A stretch of DNA of 7,920 nucleotides. Source: JBBSMX01 sp038232935 (lineage in GTDB: Bacteria > Bacteroidota > Rhodothermia > Rhodothermales > JANQRZ01). Where the stretch lies: NCBI GenBank assembly GCA_038232935.1, contig JBBSMX010000170.1, forward strand, positions 1 through 7,920. Direction: 5' to 3'. Positions 1 through 6,888 of the stretch are shown piece by piece (the first letter of the stretch is position 1; each line of letters opens with the position of its first letter). Position numbers and translations under genes: made by a program. The notes beneath the pieces were generated by a model. It worked only from the letters and a program-made list of their open reading frames with translations. It was not told where the DNA came from and did no database searches.

Positions 1-229
1 CGATGGACTCGTGGAGGGCGGAGGCGAACTTGCCGAAGTCCTCTTTGTAGAGAAAAATCTTGTGCTTCTCGTACCGGCCCTCGTCGACCCGCTTGCTCTC
101 GGTGATGGTGATGAAGAAGTCCTCGCCGGAGCGCGTCGCCTTCACGTCGAAGAAGTAGGTCCGGCGGCCGGCCGGGACGCGCTTGGAGAAGATCTCGTCG
201 CGCTCGTTGTCATCGTAATCGTGAGCCAT
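1..229 (-). CDS. PUR-alpha family nucleic-acid-binding protein (DUF3276), N-terminal part
   Basis: The reverse strand reads 76 codons from an ATG at 227-229 and runs off the left edge, so the C-terminus is missing. The protein starts MAHDYDDNERDEIFSKRV and then shows AGRRTYFFDVK (residues 20-30), FFITITESKR (38-47) and YEKHKIFLYKEDFGKF (53-68). I recognise this as the small DUF3276/PUR-alpha protein of Bacteroidota, usually about 100 to 140 residues with a single PUR repeat. Family members bind single-stranded DNA or RNA through a beta-sheet and helix fold; the cellular role in Bacteroidota is not well defined, and the spirochaete relative BpuR is an RNA/DNA-binding regulator. The aromatic and basic strand residues typical of the fold (YFF, FFI, KHKIF) are present. 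The ATG is chosen because the family motif begins a few residues after it. No Shine-Dalgarno sequence is seen. Family assignment is firm; function is inferred. Confidence 0.88.
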   Translation of the reverse strand, partial: MAHDYDDNERDEIFSKRVPAGRRTYFFDVKATRSGEDFFITITESKRVDEGRYEKHKIFLYKEDFGKFASALHESI

Positions 230-304
230 GCGTCTCGGTGAGCTTCGTCCCTGAAAACGGCGACACGGCGCGCATTCCCATTCCCATGCGACGCGTGCGG
301 GGAA

Positions 305-336
305 GAAATATGCGCATCTCCCCTGACAAATACAAA
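305..336 (-). promoter_or_regulatory. weak AT-rich promoter-like segment upstream of the PUR-alpha gene
   Basis: This is one of the few AT-rich patches between the protease stop and the PUR-alpha start. On the minus strand it holds two TTTG tetramers (at 333-336 and 327-330) followed by TATTTC (305-310), spaced 22 and 16 bases away. Bacteroidota promoters often use TTTG near -33 and TAnnTTTG near -7 about 19 to 21 bases apart, so neither spacing nor the -7 match is good. A start site here would give a leader of about 70 bases. This is a position guess only. Confidence 0.25.
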
Positions 337-362
337 CCCAGGATGGGGCTACGTGCGGACAT

Positions 363-383
363 CGAAAACGTGTACGAAAACGT
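363..383. repeat. short tandem direct repeat CGAAAACGT, period 12
   Basis: CGAAAACGT occurs at 363-371 and again at 375-383, exactly one 12-base period apart and therefore roughly on the same helical face. A shorter related GAAAACG lies near 252. The pair sits upstream of the PUR-alpha gene and just downstream of the protease stop. It could be a binding site for a regulator, or chance. No known operator is recognised. Confidence 0.35.
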
Positions 384-416
384 TGCCACACCCCATCACC
401 CGCACGGTCCACTGCC

Positions 417-2078
417 TCACGGCCGCTGCGGTCCGACGGGCGGGAGCGTAGCGAGCGCGACGGGCTGGAAGATGGGCTGGCGCAGGTGGAGCCGGAGCCG
501 CTCGGCCCAGCTACTGTCGAGGCCTTCGAGCCGGACGGCGAGCGCTACGGCCTCGGCCGTGCGGCCCTGCGCGAGCTGGCAATAGCCGAGCAGGTAGAGC
601 GCGGGGGCGAAGCGGTGATCGTGGCGGAGCACCTCCTGAAGTGCCCGCTCGGCCTCGGCGTAGCGCAACTCGGCGGCGTAGATCCGCGCCAGCCCAAGCG
701 CGGCGAGCGTCACGTACGGCGTGCCCTGCGTCATCCGGTCGAAGAGGGCCTCGGCCGCGTCGAAATCGCCGAGGCGGAGGTAGTGGTAGCCGAGCGCGTA
801 GGCGGCGGGGAAGTAGGCGGCATCGGCGGTGAATGCGGCGCGGTAGGCCTCGAACGCGCGCGGCGCGTCGCCGACCTGGTCGAGCGTCGCGCCGAGCAGG
901 AACTGGAGCGCCGGGTCGCGCGGGGCTTCGGCGGCGACGAGTTGGAGGGCCTGCACCTGCCGGTCGCGCTCCCCGGTCCGCCACCCGGTCGGCCGCGTGA
1001 GCGTGGTCACGAGTTCGAGAACACGCGCGTGGCCGTGGGCTCCGGCGCGGGCGTGGACAGCCAGCGTTTCGCGAAGCCCGTACGGCCGCGCCGTCCGCAG
1101 TTGCAGCCCGAGCGCCTTGCGCGGATCGGTCGTGAGGCAAACGTCTTCGACGAGAAAATCGGTGCCGCTGAGCGCCGTCCGGCCCGACGTGACGACGCCG
1201 AGCACGCGGCCCTGCCGGTCCAGCAGCGGTCCCCCACTGTCGCCGGGACGGACTCGGTTCGACGACACCCAGATCGTCTCGTCGGCGACCGGGTGCAGGT
1301 CGTCGTACCGGAGGCCCACACTCGTCTGCTGCACGCCGTCCGGCCATCCGGCGGTGAACGCCGGGGCACCGGCCTCATCGTGCTCGGGGGGCGGAGCGAG
1401 GGCGAGCGGCGTCAGCCCCGCCCGCCGCACGTCGTCGGCATCGACGTAGAGCACGGCGATGTCCCGCACGGGGTCCACAGCCCACACCTTCCGCGTCGTC
1501 AGGCGCTTCCCGTTCGGGAGCTGCACGCGCACCCGCTCCGTCCCGACGACGACGTGGTACGCCGTCACGAGCACGTCCTCGGCGACCAGAAACCCCGACC
1601 CGATCCGGATAAACCCGTCCCCTTCGGCGACGACAGGCAGCACGGACCGGGCGGCGCGGTAGAACGCCTGCGCACCCTCGTAAGCCTGCACCCGGTGCGC
1701 CGGTGCCGTAATGTGCACCCCCGCCACCTCGATCTTCACCGTCGGAACGTCCAGCGTGCCTTCGCGGAGCGGCCGGAGCACGAAGCGCCGCGTCAGCACC
1801 GCCACCGGCGTCTCGCCGAACTGTCTGCGCTCGATCCCCACGCCCTCGACGCGCACCACCTCCACGCTCCCATCCCCGGCCTCGGCTTCGATGAGTATCT
1901 CACCTTCCATCGGAGCCACGAGCACCTCGATCTCCAGCTTGAACGTCTCGCCGACGGCGACGATATCCCGGCTCACGGAGGAAAAGGCCTGCACGCGCGG
2001 TGTCCCGTCGGCATGCACCACGGGGACGAGTGCCAGCAGCAACCCACCGATTAAAGCGCGTAGGGCCGTCCTCCGCAT
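417..2078 (-). CDS. secreted BatD-like / trypsin-like serine protease / TPR protein
   Basis: A 553-residue protein. Residues 1-23 form a signal peptide (basic start, GGLLLALVPVV core, cleavage likely after VHA), so it acts outside the cytoplasm or facing the periplasm; no lipobox is seen. Residues about 28-132 look like the beta domain of BatD/oxygen-tolerance proteins: an opening VSRDIVAVGETFKLEIEV and a closing LRPLREGTLDVPTVKIEVAG. Residues about 144-330 are a trypsin-like S1C domain with a complete triad: His175 in VTAYHVV, Asp206 in DPVRDIAVL and Ser281 in RPGDSGGPLLD. No PDZ domain follows, unlike DegP/HtrA. Residues about 372-515 form about four TPR-like helical pairs (for example FLLGATLDQVGDAPRAFEAY and YALGYHYLRLGDFDAAEALF). 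The TPRs suggest partner or substrate docking. The start is chosen for the signal peptide; there is no clear ribosome site. Active protease is likely; its substrate is unknown. Confidence 0.85.
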   Translation of the reverse strand: MRRTALRALIGGLLLALVPVVHADGTPRVQAFSSVSRDIVAVGETFKLEIEVLVAPMEGEILIEAEAGDGSVEVVRVEGVGIERRQFGETPVAVLTRRFVLRPLREGTLDVPTVKIEVAGVHITAPAHRVQAYEGAQAFYRAARSVLPVVAEGDGFIRIGSGFLVAEDVLVTAYHVVVGTERVRVQLPNGKRLTTRKVWAVDPVRDIAVLYVDADDVRRAGLTPLALAPPPEHDEAGAPAFTAGWPDGVQQTSVGLRYDDLHPVADETIWVSSNRVRPGDSGGPLLDRQGRVLGVVTSGRTALSGTDFLVEDVCLTTDPRKALGLQLRTARPYGLRETLAVHARAGAHGHARVLELVTTLTRPTGWRTGERDRQVQALQLVAAEAPRDPALQFLLGATLDQVGDAPRAFEAYRAAFTADAAYFPAAYALGYHYLRLGDFDAAEALFDRMTQGTPYVTLAALGLARIYAAELRYAEAERALQEVLRHDHRFAPALYLLGYCQLAQGRTAEAVALAVRLEGLDSSWAERLRLHLRQPIFQPVALATLPPVGPQRP

Positions 2079-2103
2079 TGCCCGCTACCGATCTGGTAAT
2101 AAT

Positions 2104-2133
2104 TTGATAACCTGGCCGCCCACTCAGTATACC
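2104..2133 (+). promoter_or_regulatory. candidate promoter for mscS (TTGATA, 18 bases, TATACC)
   Basis: The plus strand shows TTGATA at 2104-2109 and TATACC at 2128-2133 with an 18-base spacer, in an AT-rich pocket of an otherwise GC-rich region. The -35 matches five of six and the -10 four of six positions of the sigma-70 consensus. The preceding T also gives TTTG, the Bacteroidota -33 core, but there is no TAnnTTTG. Use of this site would give mscS an untranslated leader of about 165 bases. Confidence 0.35.
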
Positions 2134-2134
2134 A
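2126..2134 (-). promoter_or_regulatory. extended -10-like site for the protease gene
   Basis: On the minus strand this reads TGGTATACT, an extended -10 (TGn plus TATACT, five of six to TATAAT). No good -35 is seen at the usual distance. A start about seven bases downstream would leave a leader of about 40 bases before the protease ATG. It overlaps the proposed plus-strand site. Prediction only. Confidence 0.35.
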
Positions 2135-2167
2135 CTATTTCAGCGCCTCGTTTCACCGTGCCTTCAC

Positions 2168-2242
2168 GTGCGCCACACGTAGCGCACATCTCCTGCTCCA
2201 CGCTCCAGCTTCGGTTTCGGGACCTTCGGACCGCCTCGTCCG
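2168..2242 (+). other. two small hairpins in the mscS leader region
   Basis: The first is a perfect inverted repeat, GTGCGC (2168-2173) with GCGCAC (2182-2187), loop of eight. The second is CGGAC (2227-2231) with GTCCG (2238-2242), loop of six. Neither is followed by a T-tract, so they are not evident intrinsic terminators. They could be leader structure, an operator, or chance in GC-rich DNA. No known riboswitch motif is recognised. Confidence 0.3.
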
Positions 2243-2304
2243 GTACGTCGGTCGAGGTTTCCCTTTCGATCCCGCCGACTTCCTCCTAACCAACCTCCTC
2301 TCCG

Positions 2305-3246
2305 ATGAATCTGAATGAGACGTTTGCGAACCTCGTAGACAAGCTCCACGGCTGGCTGGAGGCGCTGATCCTCCTATTTCCCAATCTCGTGGCGGCCATC
2401 CTCATCGTCGTCGTCACCGTGTTCGCGGCGCGGCTAGTCCGGCGCGGGGTGAAAGGCGTGCTGAGCCGAACCTCATCGTACGAACAGGTCAACAACCTGC
2501 TCGCCACGATCGCCTACGTGATCGCGTTCGCCATCGGGATGTTCATCGCGCTCGGTGTCGTCGGGGCGGACAAGGCGGTGACCTCGCTGCTGGCCGGGGC
2601 CGGCATCCTCGGCCTCGCGCTCGGCTTCGCGTTTCAGGACCTCGCGGCCAACTTCATCGCCGGCATCCTCCTCTCGATCCGGCGGCCCTTCGTAGTGGGG
2701 GACATCATCGAGACGGGCGACTACATGGGGACCGTCTCGGAGGTGAACCTCCGTTCGACGCGGGTCCGCACGTTCCAGGGTCAGATCGCCATCATCCCGA
2801 ACTCGCAGGTCTTCCAGAACCCCGTCGAGAACTACAGCACGGGGCAGCGCCGCGTGGATCTGAGCTGCGGCGTGGCCTACGGCGACGACCTGGAGCAAGC
2901 TCGCTCCCTCGCGCTCGGGGCCGTGAAGGGGCTGGCCTTCGTCGATCAGAACCGCCCCGTGGACCTCTACTTCAACGAGTTCGGCGACAGTTCCATCAAC
3001 TTCGTGCTCCGCTTCTGGATCGACTTCCACAAGCAGACCGACTTCCTCACGGCGCAGAGCGAGGCCATCATCTCCGTCAAGAAGGCGTTCGACGAGGGCG
3101 GCATCACGATCCCGTTCCCCATTCGCACGCTCGACTTCGGCGTCGTCGGCGGCGAGCGGCTGGACGAGATCCTGCCGAAACGGTTCTACGAAGGCGACGG
3201 TGCGAACGGTCGCGTATCGGCTCCCAGCACAGACGAGACGGCTTAA
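2305..3246 (+). CDS. mscS: small-conductance mechanosensitive channel, MscS family
   Basis: A 313-residue inner-membrane channel that opens under membrane tension to release solutes during hypo-osmotic shock; the family forms heptamers. Three membrane helices fit the minimal MscS plan: about 22-44 (LILLFPNLVAAILIVVVTVF), about 66-86 (LATIAYVIAFAIGMFIALGV), and the pore helix about 94-123, with the Ala/Gly-rich packing pattern LLAGAGILGLALGFAFQDLA. The beta domain follows with VGDIIETGDYMGTVSEV (131-147) and IPNSQVF (164-170), then the alpha/beta vestibule ending in ITIPFPIRTL (267-276). The length is close to E. coli MscS (286 residues), with an extra polar tail after 290. An in-frame TAA at 2287 precedes the ATG, so this start is the only upstream option. 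There is no clear ribosome site. Its stop overlaps the convergent phosphorylase gene. Intact and probably functional. Confidence 0.95.
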   Translation: MNLNETFANLVDKLHGWLEALILLFPNLVAAILIVVVTVFAARLVRRGVKGVLSRTSSYEQVNNLLATIAYVIAFAIGMFIALGVVGADKAVTSLLAGAGILGLALGFAFQDLAANFIAGILLSIRRPFVVGDIIETGDYMGTVSEVNLRSTRVRTFQGQIAIIPNSQVFQNPVENYSTGQRRVDLSCGVAYGDDLEQARSLALGAVKGLAFVDQNRPVDLYFNEFGDSSINFVLRFWIDFHKQTDFLTAQSEAIISVKKAFDEGGITIPFPIRTLDFGVVGGERLDEILPKRFYEGDGANGRVSAPSTDETA

Positions 3247-4064
3247 CCCTCCGCCACAATCGCGCGGACGAGGGCGGCGAAGCGGCTCTGCACCTGCCGC
3301 CCGACGTCCATCACCTCGTCGTGGTTGAGCGGCTCGGCGTTGAGCCCGGCGGCGGCGTTCGTGATCGCCGAGATGCCGAGGACGGGCATGCCGAGCGCGG
3401 CGGCCTGGATCACTTCGGGGACCGTGCTCATCCCGACGGCGTCGGCCCCGATGCGGCGGAAGAAGCGGATCTCGGCGGGCGTCTCGTAGCTCGGCCCGCT
3501 CGTCCAGAGGTAGACGCCGCGCCGCGTCGGAATCCCGCGCTCCAGCGCCAGCCGCTCGGCGCGGTCGAGCCAGTCGGGGTCGTACGGGGCCGCCATGTCC
3601 GGCCAGCGCGGCTCGCCGGGACGGACGGGGCCGGACATCGGGCTGGCGAAGGCGAGGTTGAGGTGGTCCTCGATGAACATGAGCGTCCCCGGCCCCATCG
3701 TCGGGTCGATCCCGCCGGCGGCGTTCGTGACGAGCATCCGCCGCGCGCCGAGCGCGTGGGCGAGCCTGACGGGGAAGGTGAGCGCCGACGGCGCGTGCCC
3801 TTCGTAAAGGTGGACCCGCCCCTGCACGAAGAGGACGGACCGCCCTTCGAGCCGGCCGAACACGAGCCGCCCCGCGTGCCCCGCGACCGTCGAGCGCGGG
3901 TAGCCCGGCACCTCCGACGTTGGGATCGCGACGGCGTCCTCGGCTTCGTCGGCGAGCGCGCCGAGCCCGGAGCCGAGGATCAGCACGATTTCGGGCTCGG
4001 CGTCGGTGTGCTGCCGCACGGCATCGAGTGCAGGGGCGAGGGTGTCGGTGGCAGATTCGATCAT
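3243..4064 (-). CDS. punA: purine nucleoside phosphorylase, trimeric (high-molecular-mass) class
   Basis: A 273-residue cytosolic enzyme of purine salvage that splits inosine and guanosine with phosphate into base plus ribose 1-phosphate. Family motifs are complete: GSGLG (31-35, phosphate-binding Ser32), GHAGRLVFG (62-70, His63), GRVHLYEGH (82-90, Arg83, His85, Tyr87), VTNAAGG (112-118), SGPSYETPAE (189-198, Glu194), VGMSTVPEV (210-218, Met212) and ITNAAAGL (234-241, Asn236). Glu194 and Asn236 match the 6-oxopurine-recognising pair, so an inosine/guanosine preference is expected. The reading frame stays open upstream to 4208, but those 48 residues are Pro/Arg-rich translation of a hairpin repeat, so the ATG at 4062-4064 (MIESATDTLAPAL) is preferred; the length then matches B. 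subtilis and human enzymes. The start lies 11 bases from the repeat element. Confidence 0.95.
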   Translation of the reverse strand: MIESATDTLAPALDAVRQHTDAEPEIVLILGSGLGALADEAEDAVAIPTSEVPGYPRSTVAGHAGRLVFGRLEGRSVLFVQGRVHLYEGHAPSALTFPVRLAHALGARRMLVTNAAGGIDPTMGPGTLMFIEDHLNLAFASPMSGPVRPGEPRWPDMAAPYDPDWLDRAERLALERGIPTRRGVYLWTSGPSYETPAEIRFFRRIGADAVGMSTVPEVIQAAALGMPVLGISAITNAAAGLNAEPLNHDEVMDVGRQVQSRFAALVRAIVAEG

Positions 4065-4075
4065 CGAGAGAAAAG

Positions 4076-4153
4076 GTAGGGGCGACCTCGTGGTAGCCCG
4101 GTTGGGGAATGGCGGTGGGGCATCCGGCGAGCACCCATGAGGGGTGCCCCTAC
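4076..4153. repeat. 78-bp REPIN/MITE-like element with 8-bp terminal inverted repeats and two hairpins
   Basis: The ends are perfect inverted copies: GTAGGGGC at 4076-4083 and GCCCCTAC at 4146-4153. Each half folds. The left half pairs GGGCGACC (4080-4087) with GGTAGCCC (4092-4099) across a TCGT loop, with one G-A mismatch. The right half pairs GCACCC (4131-4136) with GGGTGC (4142-4147) across a five-base loop. Two hairpins in opposite orientation joined by a short spacer is the REPIN layout; small non-autonomous MITEs look similar. There is no T-tract, so it is not a plain intrinsic terminator, though it could stabilise or pause a phosphatase-PNP transcript. Only one copy is in this window, so mobility is inferred from structure. 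Confidence 0.6.
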
Positions 4154-6888
4154 GGCGCGGCGAGGGAGGCGAGGACAGGAGGCGATTCGTCGGAAGCCGG
4201 GATGGCAACCTTCACGACGACCATCGTCATGTCGTCGTGCTGGCCGGCATCGCCCGCGTGCCGCAGCACGTCGTCGATCATGGATTGGAGGAGAGCAGCG
4301 GCGTCGGCGTGGGCATTCGCGGCGGCGACGTGCTCGGCGAGGCGTTCGTCGGTGTAGAGGGTTTTGGCGCGGTCCATCGACTCGGAGAAGCCGTCGGTGT
4401 ACAACACGAACGTGTCGCCGGGGTGGAGCGGGATCGTCTGCTCCTCGATGGTCTCGTCGAAGACGGAGCGGGCGGTGAGTCCGATGGCGAGGCCGGCGGG
4501 CCGGACGAACTCGGCCGTCTGATGCGGCGAGCGTTTGAGGATGAGGGGGTTGTGGCCGGCGCGGGCGAAGGTGAACGTACGAGCGCGGAGGTCGAAGATG
4601 CCGTAGATGAGGGAGATGAACGTGCCGCGCGGTGCGTTCGCGAAGAAGAGCCTGTTGGCACGACGCAGCACTTCGGCCGGGCTGTCGGTCTCGTACGCGA
4701 GCGTCTGCAAAAACCCCTTCACGAGCGTCATAAAGAACGCTGCCTGAATCCCCTTCCCGCTCACGTCGCCGATGACGAGGGCGAGGCGGTCGGCGTCGAG
4801 GCGGATGGCGTCGTAGTAGTCGCCGCCGACCTCTTCGGCGGCGAGGCAGCGCGCGGCGAGGTCGAGGCCGGGCACCGTGGGCATCTGCGCCGGGAGGAAC
4901 GAGCGCTGCACCTCGCGGGCGATCTCGAGCTCGCGCTGAAGCCGCCCCCGCTCGCGCTGCTCGACGACGTAGTCGGGCACGTAGCTCGGCAGGTGCTCGC
5001 CCGTCCGACCGCTCCGTACGCCGACGAACCCGAGCGCAAGCACGCCTGCATAGAACGCTCCCCCGAGGAGCGCGTCGATCCGCGCGGGCGAGGCCGCGAC
5101 GAGCCAGCCCTCGGCCGTGTCCCACAACACGCCCGTGAGGACCACGGCGACGAGGAGCGTGAGCGCGTCGTAGCGGCGGTAGAGCGCGCCGAGCACGAGG
5201 CCGAGCACGAGCGGCACGCCCCACGTCACCCAACCACTTCCCACCGGAAGGGCCACCGCGTCGATCCCGACGGCGGCGAGCACGACGGCGAGGCCGGGCA
5301 CGACGGCCTCGGCCCGCCACCGCTTCCACAGCGACCCGACCCCGACGAAGACGGCGAGCACGAGCAGCAGCGCGCCCCATCCGCCCTGCGTCACCGCCGT
5401 AGCGAAGATCGAAAACGACTGCTCGGTGCTGAGGTAGACGTTATCTCCGAATCCAACCGTGCCCTGCGGGAACGCAGCGAGGGCCAGCACTGCTGCGCCG
5501 AGGAGGACGCCCGCCGTCGCCGCGCCGCGCAGGAGTGCCCTCCCGACGGGCTGGTTCAGCCACGCCGCCTGCCGCGCCAGGCTCAGCGTCGTGATCTGCT
5601 GCGGCCACGCCTCCCGCGCGAGCGCGTCCGACGTCGCCGACGCGATGAACGCGAGAAGCCCCACGCCCGCCCCGACGAACACCATCACGAAGCCGAGCGC
5701 GACGACGAGGTTCCAGCCCGTGCCGATCTCGGCGATGAGCGTCGGGGCCGCCACTCCGAGCGACACGAAGGCGAGGAACCCGGCCAAAAGCGCGTCTTTG
5801 AGCGCGGCGCGGGCGTCGAGCGCGCGGGCGCTCAGCCGCCGGAACAGCACGACGATCAGCACCAGCAGGATAGCGATGTACCCGATCAACTTCACGCTCG
5901 TGCGGGTCGTGTCGTCCGAGCCGGAGAAGCCGATCACGACGCTGCTCCCCTCATCGTCCCCTGCCGCCGCGACCCTGTCCGCGACCTCCTCGGCGTTGAA
6001 GCGGGCGTCGAGTTGGAGCAGCGCGCCGGCGGCAGTGACGTCCACGTCAGCCTCGACGCGCTGGCCGTGAACGGGCCGGGCCGAGGCGAAGCGGACGCGC
6101 GCCGCCGAGCGCCCCCGCTCGGGAAGTGCCTCGACGGAGGTCACATCCATCGGGAGCGCGCCGAGCGCCGTCGGGGCGAGGTGGGCGCGGGCGATCATCG
6201 CGGCAGCGGCCTCGCCGAGTCCCTGCGGCTGCCCGGTCGTCGCCGCGTCGTTGAGGCGCTCCCAATCGGCCCGGAGCAGCGCGGTGGAATCGGCGAGGCG
6301 GGAGGCGCTAGAGAGGTCGAAGTAGAGGAGTGCGCCGAGGGACGAGTCCGGCGGGGTCACGAGCCGATCTCCCATCTCGGGGTCGGCTTCGAGCAGCGTC
6401 CGCAGCACCTCGCGGTCCACGCCCGCGCGCGGGATCGTGCCGTGCGGGTTCAGAAACTGCCACGGCTCGCCGCGCTGCGTGAGGTACACGTCATAGGCGA
6501 GCCGCATCGGGCCGAAGTCCGGCGGGCCACTGGAGGAGGCACTGCTCGGTCGCCGCCACTGCACATTCCAGTGATAGGCCGGGAGGTCTTCGCCGCCACC
6601 CTCTCGAAGCATCCGGATCATCGCCGGCCGGCCGAGCGACACCTGGAGCGAGTCCAGCAGCCGGGGCGAGCGGGTGAGCCGGGCCGTCGGCGTGAGGTCG
6701 TCGGTCGGGTAACCCTGCCGTTCGAGGACGTCCCGCGCCCGCGCCACCGCCTCCTCACGGCCGAGCGCGTAGGACGCCGCGCTGTCCGGGTGCTGCCCCG
6801 GCAGCAGCCACACGAACAGGGCGAGCCCGACCACGCCGAGCGCGAACAGAGCGAGGTCTACCGTATCGAAGCGAGCGCGAGGGGTCAT
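4150..6888 (-). CDS. membrane-anchored SpoIIE/RsbU-type PP2C serine/threonine phosphatase
   Basis: A 912-residue signalling protein. One membrane helix (about 11-29) is followed by a soluble region of about 300 residues (31-332), then about nine further helices (near 333-349, 365-386, 392-415, 452-472, 504-519, 528-548, 553-570, 575-598, 606-624). Ten helices put both ends in the cytoplasm and the 300-residue region outside, as a possible sensor. A helical linker (about 638-665, REL-EIAREVQRSFLP) leads to the SpoIIE domain with all metal-site motifs: VGGDYYD (687-693, Asp690), IGDVSGKG (706-713, Asp708), AGHNP (777-781), LYTDGFSES (829-837, Asp832) and HDDMT (884-888). The family dephosphorylates anti-anti-sigma or STAS proteins in partner-switching; no such partner lies in the window. 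The start at 6888 is chosen over an in-frame ATG at 7002 because the extra 38 residues are low-complexity and precede the natural MTPRARFDTVDLALF start. The stop TAG lies inside the neighbouring 78-bp repeat. Confidence 0.92.
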   Translation of the reverse strand: MTPRARFDTVDLALFALGVVGLALFVWLLPGQHPDSAASYALGREEAVARARDVLERQGYPTDDLTPTARLTRSPRLLDSLQVSLGRPAMIRMLREGGGEDLPAYHWNVQWRRPSSASSSGPPDFGPMRLAYDVYLTQRGEPWQFLNPHGTIPRAGVDREVLRTLLEADPEMGDRLVTPPDSSLGALLYFDLSSASRLADSTALLRADWERLNDAATTGQPQGLGEAAAAMIARAHLAPTALGALPMDVTSVEALPERGRSAARVRFASARPVHGQRVEADVDVTAAGALLQLDARFNAEEVADRVAAAGDDEGSSVVIGFSGSDDTTRTSVKLIGYIAILLVLIVVLFRRLSARALDARAALKDALLAGFLAFVSLGVAAPTLIAEIGTGWNLVVALGFVMVFVGAGVGLLAFIASATSDALAREAWPQQITTLSLARQAAWLNQPVGRALLRGAATAGVLLGAAVLALAAFPQGTVGFGDNVYLSTEQSFSIFATAVTQGGWGALLLVLAVFVGVGSLWKRWRAEAVVPGLAVVLAAVGIDAVALPVGSGWVTWGVPLVLGLVLGALYRRYDALTLLVAVVLTGVLWDTAEGWLVAASPARIDALLGGAFYAGVLALGFVGVRSGRTGEHLPSYVPDYVVEQRERGRLQRELEIAREVQRSFLPAQMPTVPGLDLAARCLAAEEVGGDYYDAIRLDADRLALVIGDVSGKGIQAAFFMTLVKGFLQTLAYETDSPAEVLRRANRLFFANAPRGTFISLIYGIFDLRARTFTFARAGHNPLILKRSPHQTAEFVRPAGLAIGLTARSVFDETIEEQTIPLHPGDTFVLYTDGFSESMDRAKTLYTDERLAEHVAAANAHADAAALLQSMIDDVLRHAGDAGQHDDMTMVVVKVAIPASDESPPVLASLAAP

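Noticed and set aside
486..2054. A 522-codon plus-strand frame opposite the protease gene
   Set aside because: The product is rich in Arg, Pro and His with no domain signal, whereas the minus strand has a signal peptide, catalytic triad and TPRs.
2473..4134. A 553-codon minus-strand frame spanning mscS and the PNP gene
   Set aside because: It is an out-of-frame shadow of two well-identified genes on opposite strands and is Arg-rich without motifs.
4131..4150. The GC-rich hairpin as a rho-independent terminator for the phosphatase gene
   Set aside because: There is no T-tract on either strand after the stem, and the hairpin is one half of a symmetric repeat element.
4065..4208. A 48-residue N-terminal extension of the phosphorylase
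   Set aside because: It translates the hairpin repeat and the phosphatase 3' end; known PNPs start near MIESATDTL and the 273-residue length fits the family.
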